Source: Echinococcus granulosus (taxonomy: Eukaryota; Platyhelminthes; Cestoda; Cyclophyllidea; Taeniidae). Taken from it: a stretch of DNA of 64,000 nucleotides. Below are positions 23,683-60,259 of this stretch, piece after piece (position 1 is the first letter of the stretch; every line of letters begins with the position of its first letter). The DNA is taken from contig NW_020170507.1 in assembly GCF_000524195.1 (NCBI RefSeq), forward strand, positions 21,978 to 85,977, given 5' to 3'. Below the pieces are notes generated by a model that saw only the letters and a list, made by a program, of their open reading frames with translations, made no database searches and had not been told where the DNA came from. A program made the translations under genes and the position numbers.

Positions 23683-26600
23683 TCAGGAGGAAGCAGCAAT
23701 TTCTGCCTCCACGTCGGCTCTCCCCTCCTCCTTTCCCCTCTCATCGGATTCGGGCAAAGTCACCACTTCAGCAGCTTCGCCGTCGACCTTAACACCATCA
23801 TCGTCACCAGCTTTTAACTTCTTCACTGATGTAGGGCTAGCCTCACTGGATAACTGTTTTTGCTTCTCCTCATACTGGTCTTGCTGCTGCCCCAAGTTAT
23901 CAACCATCTGAGGCGATGTCGAAGGCATCGACAACTGCGGTGGTGGTGGCGGCGGCTGGACCGAATGCGGAATTTGCAAATAGCTGCTCAAAAGCGTTGC
24001 TGCAGCTGCTGCAGAATGGCCATCCACAAAAGCTTCTCCACTGGTGGGAGGTTGATATGCGGCAGCACCGGCGGCCATTGAGGCTGGCTGAAATCCTGCA
24101 GTTTGCCACTCGGAATAGAACTGCTGTGGCTGGCGAACTGCAGCAGAAACAGCTGCCAGAGTCAGAGATTGGAATTGATCGGCAGTGAGATCAATGGGAT
24201 TCGGGTGAGCGTAGTGGTGCTGATGATGTCCAGCAACACCTGCAGACGCAACTGAATATGTGGGCTGAACCAAAGGCGGTTGTGTTGGTCGTGGAAACTG
24301 AGTGCCAGCAACTACTGCGTTGGACGGAGAGTACTGTAGTGGGTAAAACCAAAGCTCACTTTTCCACCCATCGACTTGATCGTGGCGTCAACCCCATCAC
24401 TTACTTTACTCGAGGGGCGCAGCGTACTGCACCGCCTAGTAATTTTGCATCAATAATTGGTGCAAAAAAGTAGATGATACAAGCTGCAAGCCCAATGAAT
24501 AACGACGTGATCTTTCCATGAATATTGGTTTCCGTATAGGACGGTGGTAATATAATATCGACTTACCTTTTCAGTAAGCGCCAAATTAGAGGCATGAAAA
24601 GTACACGATTTCCTGCTATACTACTATATTCGAACGACAAATTTCCAACCTAGATGAACAAAAGTTCTTGCTGATTTGGTCTCCACGTAAGCACTTTTAG
24701 ATGATAAAATTGAGTAAGAGTGACAATGCCAAAAGGGCCTTTGGAGGAATCTTCCCACAAATAAAGCTGTGGAACCGGGAGTCAAAATTAGAAAAACCCC
24801 TTCAGTTATGCTCTCAGGTTTAATAGAAAGATTCACCTTAAAGTCTAAAGACCCAGCAAGGACAGAAGCCACAAAGTATGTCTTAACTCACCATTACGGG
24901 ATTGCTGGAGACTGCAGCCGCAACAACAGCGGCAGCGGCCAAGTGAGCTGCGTACCGCGAGTCAATCGCTGCGATCGGTGAGTGGCCGTTCACGGGGGGA
25001 GGCTGTGGTAAAAGATGATGTTGCTGCTGGTGACCAGTGGGAGGGGATTGAGGTGCGGGCATCTCCAGGAGACCTGCGACGGAGGGCGTAGCGCCCGGAG
25101 TTGTGGTACTGACATTAGTTACAGCGGCGGCAACAGAAAGCGATGTCTCATGGACCTCGGTGGGGGGACGGGGTGGATTTGGATAGCAGGCAGTAGCCGA
25201 ACCGTTAGCAGCTGCGTGAACATAGCCGCCAGCAGCTGCTGCAGCGGAGATCATGCCTGTACTGTCTGGTAGCATACCTGCTTGTATGAAGCATATGGTA
25301 AATTCCATGGAGCTCTCGTATGTCACCTTTCCTTAATAGGTACATTAGAGCCCGTCTCAACCTTCTGTTGAGGTAACCCAGGAGGTCTGTGATGTCTGTT
25401 GCCCATATGTCGCTGCTGATTAAACGGAATCGAAGCATCAGATCCCGAGTTAGGTATTAATACAATCCAACAGTCCAGATTCTCAAGGCGAATCACACCC
25501 AGTTTTATGTCTTTTGCTATTTAGTAGAATGAGAAATGAGGGTAACGCTCAAGATGACCACTGTACGTTCATAACACGCTCCCTTATGAGCTCCAATGTA
25601 AACCCACGGTTAAGTAACCGGGAAGCATTCATATAAAGCTTATGCAGATAAAAATTAATGGTGGCGAGTTCTGACTACAGTGAGAGTCAGCCCTTCATTA
25701 TTGAGTTCCGGTATACTTCAATCACTTCATAGGAAATGTGCTCACATTAAACGGGAACATCCTGTCATATCATTGCCATTTAATGTGCAAGCATGCGAGC
25801 AATAAATCCGAGAATGTTCCTTAACTCCGAATTTATGAAAATGCTTTGCATTACAGCAATTTTCTTACAATCATTAAATTCAACGGAAAATCCTTAACTG
25901 GGAAAAGTGCAGCATCTACTCAGTACCAAAACTGTAAACCATATAAGCAGCTTTGGAACAGGAAATCGTTGAAAGTTTATAATTTTGGGACCTACATCAG
26001 GTATTTTTTACTGATGAAAGGTTATACTTCCCGCTGATTACTAAAAAAGGCACTTCAGCGGCACCAACTTACCAGATTGATAGATCAAACTAGGCTGAAG
26101 CTGTTGGCTAGGGGAGAGCGTAGACACAGCTGCTGCCATAGTCTGGTGCTGTTGTTGCTGATGATTCTGTAAATGCAGATCACCACAGACGAGCTGTTGT
26201 GGTGGGGGTTGGTAATGGCGTGGGATGTGAAACCTCCCTCGAGAAGGACCAGTGCAGGACGAGGAAGAGACACCGGCGGCAACACCAGTTGCTGCAGCAG
26301 CTGCGGCCGCTGCAGCGCGCCGCTTTGGATCCGCCTTGTCCGCTAACTTGCAGCTAATCGGTTTGGCGGAGCCGTTACCGTTCGGTGAGTCACCGTTCCC
26401 ATTACCACCAGCCAAGACGTAACGCCTTTCATTCATGCTATCTACGGCCCGCTGCGCTTGCTCTGCTGAGGCGAACCTGACGAAACCTATGCCTTTAATA
26501 GAAAAAAGAACTGAGGTAAGACCGAAGTAGACCCCCTTCCGCTAAATTATGTAATGTGTACCCGTGTAAGCTCCATCGGTCTCCAGTAGTTTAACCGAGG

Positions 26601-28089
26601 TCACTTGCCCATAGGGTCGGAAGAGATTCAACAGAGTTTCCTTTGTGAAGCCCGTCTTGGGAAGATTTCGTACATAGACATTTAGAAGATCTTTTTCGTT
26701 CTCTAAAGCATACTTCACCACAAGCTGCCGGCCCCCGTTTTTTGACATCTCCACGAGATGATTAAGTGCTTTTACTGCGTCCTCCTCCGTTGCACAATCG
26801 ATGAAACCAGACCCTGAAAACAAAGTTTTGAGGTAATCAGCTTAGAAATAAACGGTGACAACGAGGTCTCCAACTTAGGTCAAGTGTGGTACCGTAGAAT
26901 CTAGGTGACTCCGGCCCACTTTGGCTACGATGGTAAATGACCTCGGCTCCCACTTGTCCTTCTCCAAGGCTTTCACAAGCACACAGCACACATGGACTAG
27001 TTTGGAAATCTTCAAACTTACGTTCTTATTTGTGGCACTATGAACGCAACCTTTCGATGAAACTCTTTCAAGAGAATTGAACAAAGGAGCGAGTTATACA
27101 AATTTTTACAGAAGAAAAATGCACCTTTACACTTTCCATTAAGAAGCATGGCTTTGCAGGACTTTGGGCATACGACATCTTCAACCAGAGCTCGAACGGT
27201 TTCATCAGTATCGGACTCAGAAAGTCCCGTTATGTACAAATTTGTTTTCGACGTTGTCATGGATTTATTCTTCTTGTGATTCTATAAGAAAAAATTGCAC
27301 ACCATCAAGCTTCGTGACGAGGACAGAATTCAAGCAAAATGGGTTCATAATGCTGAGCAACAAAAAATATGCTGTCAAAAGCAAGAATTTCGAACGCATG
27401 GTACGCAGAACTCCCATTCAGTAGGTGATATAGGAGCAGAAAAATTCAAACACAGACTATAACAATGCATTTACCGTGGACTGAGGAAGAGCACCAAAGT
27501 GCTTCAGGGAATCATAGTTGCGAAATTGAGTTGGCAAAAAGGGAACAGCGTGTTGTTGCGGGAGGGCAGGGGTGTGAGGGAAAGAGGGAGCTGTTGCAGC
27601 CCCGGGGAATGCCGCACCCAGCTGGATCCCATTCAAACGGGGAAAGTAGGGCAGTTGGGTTAGTTGATGCTGAGTTTGTGCTGGTGGTGGTGGTGGGGGC
27701 GCGGATTGAAAGGTTGTAGAAGAGAGTAGTGCAGTACCTCTGAAAGCTGCTGCTGCAGCGGCAGCATTTGCATGGGGAGACGTTTGAGAAATACAAAAGC
27801 TTGGAGTGTGACGAGACTGTACAGCACCTGACTGGGCTGCGAAAGCTGCCATGAGAGGGGAGCAGAGGAACGGGTAGCCTCCAGGAGCTGCGGGACAAAA
27901 ACTGGTGGAGTTTTGGTTTGAATGAGCCTGATTTATTTGTACGTGCATAGGAGGAGCGGGATGACGAATTTGAGCGTTCGAAGGGAAAGCGTTGAAAATG
28001 GTGGTGTTTGGTATAACTTCACCCTGAGCAGAAATGTTAGTAGCCGGTGGGGCCACATTAGGTGCAGTCCACTGCGTTGGGTAGGACAT
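23683..28089 (-). CDS. RNA-binding protein with two RRMs, RBMS / alan-shepard type
   Basis: This protein probably binds single-stranded A/U-rich RNA or DNA and regulates mRNAs, as RBMS and shep proteins do. Exons in transcript order are 28089-27475, 27281-27125, 26813-26562, 26492-26073, 25277-24892 and 24333-23683. All junction phases agree, giving about 826 aa. Residues 1-205 are Pro/Ala/Gln-rich, with a poly-Ala and a poly-Pro run. RRM1 starts at TNLYITGL (RNP2), with RNP1-like KGSGFIDC. RRM2 has NVYVRNLP and TGIGFVRF, then KPISCKLADK, which matches the CKFAD-type ending of RBMS RRM2 and argues against ELAV. The rest is Ala/Gln/Pro-rich and ends EIAASS plus TGA. The protein is longer than vertebrate RBMS, about 400 aa, because of these arms. 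ATG 28089 is the first in frame; I see no upstream coding exon. Confidence 0.86.
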
Positions 28090-29201
28090 GACTTGACCAA
28101 ATGGTAGAAGATTAAGTCAAACAATACCCCTTTACGGGCAAAAATGACAGGAAACTATTCCTAAAGTAAAAAGAAACGCATCAAATACACATAGAAGCTA
28201 AGAACGTAGTCCAATAACCAATCAAAAGTGCATTGGTCATGAAAAAGTAAGAAAAAACCGAACTTAGATCAACAAAAACTCCGGGAGCGGGCATGTATCA
28301 GGCTGCACTGAAAGCAACACGTAGTTTCGGAAGCAAAGTATAGTGCAAATGCATAGACATGTTTAGGCATCAGTAAAAGTTCATTCGTTTCCAAACAACT
28401 CAAAACAGAAACACCAAAGTCACTAATAAGAAAGATGAAAAAGCAAGGAAAATCGAGTACACGACCAAATGCATAAGAAGACCCCAAACACTCATCGAGA
28501 CACCAAGCCAGACCAACATGGCGACCCCGACCTCAAAAATTTTGGTCTATTAAAACAAAAATCAGCGATTCTTAAACTGCGCGACAAATACCATAGGCTT
28601 GCGGGCAAGTTTGCTAAAACAGAAAGAAAAATAGCTTTATTGTGCTCAGTTTTTTCAAAAGTACTCCTTTGGCAATAAAAAGGAAGGTAATGATTGCAAA
28701 ACGGGCTCATAAACCATAGCTGTGAGTTCGTTGGTCTAACCTCATTGTAAAAACGAAAACAAACATGCTCAAAGAAGATAAAACGATAAACTTACTGAAT
28801 GCATAATTTTACACACCAAATGCATCTTGCCTTACGGCATTTTCCTGCAACTTTTAAGGGAAATTTATAAATTTTGAACGACTCCCTAGGTTCCGTAATA
28901 ATTATGAACTTGTTTCATATAGTTTTTATTGTTTATCCGCTACTTCGTCGTCCTACCTGCAATGAAGCTATGCATAAAAAATGATACGATATAGTGGAAC
29001 TACGTAACCTTAATAGTAAATTTTATTGAACGGTATTTGAGCCTTAAATGCTAATCTGGACATGAGGTCCTAGAAACCTCAAGGTTGCAGTAAGTTCAAC
29101 AAGAGATTATCAAAAGATGGAGTCTTGAAGAACGTGTTAGTTGTTATCCCATATTTCCGCAAATCCAAATGATTCAATTTGCGGTGCCATGGAAAATATT
29201 T
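28090..29201 (-). other. 5' flank of the RBMS-like gene
   Basis: No gene is recognised. The plus strand is A-rich, consistent with transcription on the minus strand from further upstream, possibly starting in the LTR at 29202-29399. Confidence 0.45.
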
Positions 29202-29399
29202 TGCAGCGTCCCGAGACTCCCTGAAAGAGAAAGAAGACACCACACTCGGGCAGAATATATATATTCAGCACGGAAAAGGTGTCTGTGCTATTGGCATAGC
29301 CCAAAAGGCCATCCCACCCAGCGAGGTACAAGGGGGCTACTTCAAAGTACAAAAGTGGCGCCTCACCAGTACCGAGGGATAAACCACTATCATATTGCA
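29202..29399 (-). mobile_element. Solo LTR with target duplication, upstream of and in sense with the RBMS-like gene
   Basis: This 198-bp unit runs on the minus strand from TGCAATATGATAGTGG to GGGACGCTGCA. It is flanked by a perfect 4-bp repeat, ATTT at 29198-29201 and at 29400-29403. It is the best preserved of the family in the window. It carries ACTGGTGAGGCG, which would make a good splice donor (GT at 29366-29365), and a long pyrimidine tract ending in TTTCAG close to its 3' end, which would make a good acceptor. It points at the RBMS-like gene, whose ATG is 1.1 kb downstream. Confidence 0.88.
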
Positions 29400-29403
29400 A
29401 TTT

Positions 29404-30339
29404 TGTGAATACAGACGGCTGTTCCGCTGATGAAGAAGAATAGAGCTCTTTCGTCGTTCAGCTTGGTAGCGTGCGTTTGTAGTAAAGAAAAGTGTCGTGT
29501 GCTTCAATGCGAGTCCTTTCTTGCATAGAGACGTGTTGGCCAGACAATATATTATTAAAGTTGCTGAGCGGGACACCAATAAATCTTTTTTATTAATATA
29601 CGTCTCAAAGGGAAGTACAGATGTCTCATTCAATTCCCCAAAATCCAATCTTATTATTTTCAGGGTGCTTATATATCACGTTTTGGGTATTGTACCACAT
29701 AAACTGTTTGCTTATGGGAATAAGTACATTGTTTAATTATAGGGTTTTGAGAATAAAGCGAATGTGATGCTCACCGAATCCGGTTTTAAAGCGGTAAATT
29801 CTATTCATTTTCACGGGACGATTTCTCTACTGCACATTTTGAATGTCTCATCAGATTAGGGTGTGTCTTTTTATTAAATTTTAATTTGCACTCATAATGT
29901 TGTTACTGCGACCCTATTCCAAATTTGCTAACAAAATTTCTGTAGTAGTTTTGTTGATGAATACGTTGCAGACCCCGAGTCCTTTCATGCATTTCTGGAG
30001 CAAATTTTGCGATAAATGTGCGAAAGAGGTGGCAGGCTGTTGATAAATGTAACACCAAGATATTACCCGGAATCACGAAGATCGGTGAGTTCATGCAGAT
30101 AAGCGTGTGACTGAGATAACTATCGTCTTATTACGACGCATTATGCGTGACTAGATTATTATCTCAAACACCGCAGGAAACTTGATGTAAAGAGCTCTCC
30201 GCGGGTAGCGACTGTTCATCTGTGAATTGCAAGCGGACATCCAAATGATACCTACTGCTTAAAATCGTTGAAAAAAACTTAATTTGGCTATGTGATTCCC
30301 ATTTATAATGCACAATGAAAAGTACAATTGTATTGGTAG
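29404..30339. other. Intergenic, T-rich on the plus strand
   Basis: No gene is recognised. The strand bias switches here from A-rich to T-rich on the plus strand, the pattern seen in introns of plus-strand genes in this window. A donor-like GGTGAGTTC (GT at 30085) and an acceptor-like TTATTTTCAG (AG at 29663) are present, but I could not build an exon chain with them. Confidence 0.4.
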
Positions 30340-30719
30340 TTATTTCTCAACAAACTTGTCAAATATGATCATGACCTCCCCACTTTTTCTGGACTAAAGT
30401 ATCATCCAATGCTCTTGAGGGCCTTAGACCCCATTTTTAATTGGGAGGAGCTGTCAGAAAATCGATAAAGTCGGACCTGAGGGTTAACGGCGCCGAGTTG
30501 ACTGACACATTAATTAGCGCTGCTTCAAGCAAGATTGTTGTGAAACCCCCTCTTTATGAGTGCCTTCTCGAACAGCTTGTCTTGCTTTGGGGTAAACACT
30601 TACCGCGTAAATTTAATTATGCGAACGTGCAGGAGTTACGTGAATCCCTTACTTCGAGCGGCGGAGCCTCCCCCACCATCGGATCGCGGTCGAACCGTGC
30701 AGTAGCTGCTCTTCGCTGA
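30340..30719 (+). pseudogene. Unrecognised coding remnant or terminal exon
   Basis: I do not recognise this protein. Frame one, 30340-30468, is open and reads like protein, including ALDPIFNWEELSE, before a stop. Frame two is open from 30441 to TGA 30717-30719 and includes PPLYECLLEQLVLLWGKHLP and FNYANVQELRESL. Codon use and composition of the second part look coding. The two frames overlap at 30441-30465 and differ by one base, so either a single-base indel broke one gene, or only the second part is a true exon, starting after the AG at 30457. Frame two has no ATG at its start. The position between two minus-strand genes, and the plus-strand T-richness on both sides, support a plus-strand transcript or an inserted gene fragment. 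Treat the pseudogene label as provisional. Confidence 0.45.
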
Positions 30720-32205
30720 GACACTAACTTTTTGTTCTTCCTCTGTACTTTTTGGATTCGTTTGTACAGAGTCTCGCTTTGTAAAGTATCGTTAAGCTAA
30801 AAATCATTGGGTTTGTAAAATCATCCCATCAAAATGTCTGATTGAATGTTACAAGTAATCTTTCTAACAAATGCTACGATTGTTCTACTGATAGATCCCC
30901 AACCGAATTTTTCTCGAGGATAAATCGGCGCACTCCCCTCGGATTTTTTATTGCAATCAGCGCAAACCTTGAAGTTATTTATCAAGCAAGCAATTTTTTC
31001 ATTATACATTGAGCTCTAAAAAACCAGTCTGAATACTGTTTTATGCTTAAATTTATCTTTTGAATCAATTTGCTGATCCAGTTTTGAGAATGGTGCTCAT
31101 TTTTTTTTTCTTATGAAATAGCGTCGGCATATGAGGTGTAATCACCAAAATAAAAAATCCGGAAATAATGCTGGTAAATCACATCTTTAGTGACAAAGTG
31201 GATTGCTTGTGCCAAAATCCTATTGTGGCGAAAACAATCTTTTGTCCCGTTGGCGACTTCATGCAGAAATGGAACAACGAGGGGTGCCAAAGGTTTTGTT
31301 GGGGTCAAAACAAGATTCATCGGGGGCCGGTGGATGTTTTGACTGTCTTCTGAGATGCAGTAACACATTAATCCGTGGACTTCTGTGTCACCAAGGTAGA
31401 CTTTAACACCTACCGCGTTTGATTATCCTTCAAAATACTCAATTATGATGATTATAAGACATCAGATTTTAACGTAGTGGCTCCAACTTTACTTAAACTT
31501 GAAGACCATTTAGTCCAAACTAAGGTTTGTATTCCATTCCCACTCACCAACTGAGACTCAACTGCGGTAGTATTATGTAGTGGTTAGTAAGAGTGCCCTA
31601 TCACTTGCAGTCTACACACACCTTGGCCAGTCCAGATACCGTTAATCGAGATTCCAGTCAACACTGGTAATTCCCCAGCACAACGTCATGTGATGATGAA
31701 TACAGTCCCATACTAAGAGGTAGAACATAACAATATCTACCAAGATTTCAAGCACACCAATGGGACATTCTAACTGAATTTTTCGAGGACGTTCATGCGG
31801 CAGTGAAGATCCCGGTCACTGTGGTTCCAGCACGCCGTTTCAGCATGTTCAACGAACGTGAAAAAACAATCCGTAGTCCCTCTTAAAATTGCACAAGGGA
31901 CAAACTTTTCTGTGGTAAAGATGAGTACAATTATCAATCTCCAGGAAAACATCCTCACACGCATTTACACCTGGTCTTTTGCTTTTCGATATAAAAACAA
32001 TAGAGATAAGTAGTCAGAACAAGACAATAAGAAAGGGAGGGGAAAAAAAGAAGAGGACGGCAAGGCATAGAAAAGAAGGAATGACATCAAATAAGCATAG
32101 ATGTGACGCGATTGATCAACCGAGCGCACCACATTAAGTCAGTAAATTACACGCGCAACAAGCACATGAAAGAGTGACAGAGGACGAGAGACAAAGAAGT
32201 CGCAA
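30720..32205. other. Intergenic; right part is 3' flank of the kinase gene
   Basis: No gene is recognised. From 31976 to the kinase stop at 32206 the sequence is duplicated at 22016-22245. I found no clear AATAAA on the minus strand after the kinase stop. Confidence 0.5.
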
Positions 32206-58748
<26,543 letters not shown>

Positions 58749-59436
58749 GTAAGTGAAACTGGTTACACAATTTCTCTAAAATTCGCATTGAAGCATAATA
58801 GTCAAGTTAGAAAGCGCGAACTTCCACCACAGTGAAGAATTGAGTAGTTTGAGCAAGTGCATAGTCAACCAATAGGATTAAAAAAGATTAACTAATTACA
58901 GTTAAGGCGTGACATACAGTTAATGAATTTAATTAGTGTTTATTTCACTTATAAGTTTTTCACCCCAAAATATGCGATTATAAAAGTGTCTTTGGCGTCA
59001 TTAAAAGGCAATGGCAATTAAACTTTGCAAAACCCCCAAAAAGTATAAGGTTTTAAAATTCTTCAAAAACGAATAAATCTTAAACTCCAAAGTCTGGGAT
59101 TGATTAAAGTAATCCCTGCTTGATATTAGATTTTATTTTATTTTAGCTACAATAAGGGAAACTGCAGCACCTTTCTTTGAATCTTAAGACTGATAATTTA
59201 TTGGATGAATAGTTTAGAAAAGCAACACCAAATGCTTATATAAAACAAAGGTTAGAACCTAGGGAGGCATCAATGGCACAGCCAGCGGTATGATCCAATG
59301 CAAACGCAATGCATGTTTACAAGTTCTAAGCATTATGAAGGCCCGTGCATTCAAAAATGTACGGGTAATGATTCTCATAATAGTAAAATAAGTGCTGATA
59401 GGCCGGCGTTAGCAACACTGTAAAGGAACTTACTTG
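58749..59436. other. Divergent intergenic region between kinase and glucuronyltransferase genes
   Basis: This A/T-rich 0.7 kb stretch lies between the kinase start (minus) and the LTR upstream of the glucuronyltransferase (plus). It should hold the kinase promoter. No clear TATA element or other site could be assigned. Confidence 0.5.
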
Positions 59437-59632
59437 TGTAATACGATAGTGGTTTATCCCTCGGTTCTGGTGAGGCGCCACTTTTGTACTTTGAAATAGC
59501 CCCCTTGTACCTCGCTGGATGGGATGGCCTTTTGGGCCATGTCAATAGGCCGGACACTTTCTCTGCGCTGAATGCATATTCTGCCTGAGTGCTCTGTCTT
59601 CTTTCGTCTTCAGGGAGTTTTGGGGTGCTGTG
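59437..59632 (+). mobile_element. Solo LTR, upstream of and in sense with the glucuronyltransferase gene
   Basis: This 196-bp unit starts TGTAATACGATAGTGG and ends GGGGTGCTGTG, where the others end CGCTGCA, so its terminal CA has decayed. It keeps CTGGTGAGGCGCC (donor-like, GT at 59470) and a pyrimidine tract ending in CTTCAG (AG at 59612-59613). The flanks CTTG and ACTG do not form a clean duplication. It points at the glucuronyltransferase ATG, about 330 bp beyond its end. Confidence 0.85.
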
Positions 59633-59869
59633 ACTGTCCCATCGGTGTCTCTCGTGAGAATCCCAGGAAAGCCGATACTTAAAACTGTTGATTTTAAATG
59701 CTGCAAAGTTTTTCTTCGGTGATTAGGTGGTTTTGCAACATATTGGTGAGAAATTAGGAGCCTCATATAGTAAAACAATTTGAGGAAACCTTTTCAATAT
59801 AAACTTTGGAGAAAACATTAAGTCGCTTTTATATGACAAATAAAATAATTTGCCTGATACTTTGATGAG

Positions 59870-59886
59870 TTCTCTTTCTTTTGCAG
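59870..59886 (+). promoter_or_regulatory. 3' splice acceptor upstream of the glucuronyltransferase start
   Basis: TTCTCTTTCTTTTGCAG ends at 59886, 77 nt before the preferred ATG at 59964. It could close a 5'-UTR intron, for example one starting at the LTR donor at 59470, or receive a spliced leader. Confidence 0.5.
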
Positions 59887-59963
59887 TTTTGTGCTTTTTA
59901 GCGGTCTTAGTATTTTTGTTTAAGTATTCCAATATCAATGCTTTTTTAAGGTCATGCGAAGCT

Positions 59964-60259
59964 ATGAAATGTCGAATAGAGTTTGTGGCTGTCGCTACCA
60001 CGGTCCTACTAGTTATCGTTCGCTGCTTCTACACGGTTCAAAAGCCAAATTTACACTGCGCTTCCTACAATTTTACGCGAGAAATGATTTTAAGGCTTAT
60101 CAACGACCCTGTTAATCCTCTTAAAACCACGGTCTACGTTATTACCCCAACCTATCAGCGATGGACACAGAAAGCGGATTTAGTGCGACTTTGTAGTACC
60201 CTAAATAATGTGAAGTTTGTTCATTGGATCGTTGTCGAGGACGCAACAGAGAAGTCAGA
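59964..60259 (+). CDS. Beta-1,3-glucuronyltransferase (B3GAT/GlcAT family), first coding exon, partial
   Basis: GlcAT enzymes are type II Golgi membrane proteins that transfer glucuronic acid from UDP-glucuronate to galactose, for instance to finish the proteoglycan linker tetrasaccharide. The exon encodes MKCRIEF, a hydrophobic anchor ([12 protein letters not shown]), a stem, and then the family hallmark from [20 protein letters not shown] to HWIVVEDA. The TPTY motif takes part in UDP-sugar binding. It ends at a GTGAGT donor (60260) in phase 2. The DDD metal-binding motif and acceptor site lie in later exons that I could not find before 64000. The frame is also open upstream to an ATG at 59865, which would add 33 hydrophobic residues across the acceptor-like site; I prefer 59964. 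Which family member it is cannot be settled from this exon. Confidence 0.85.
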
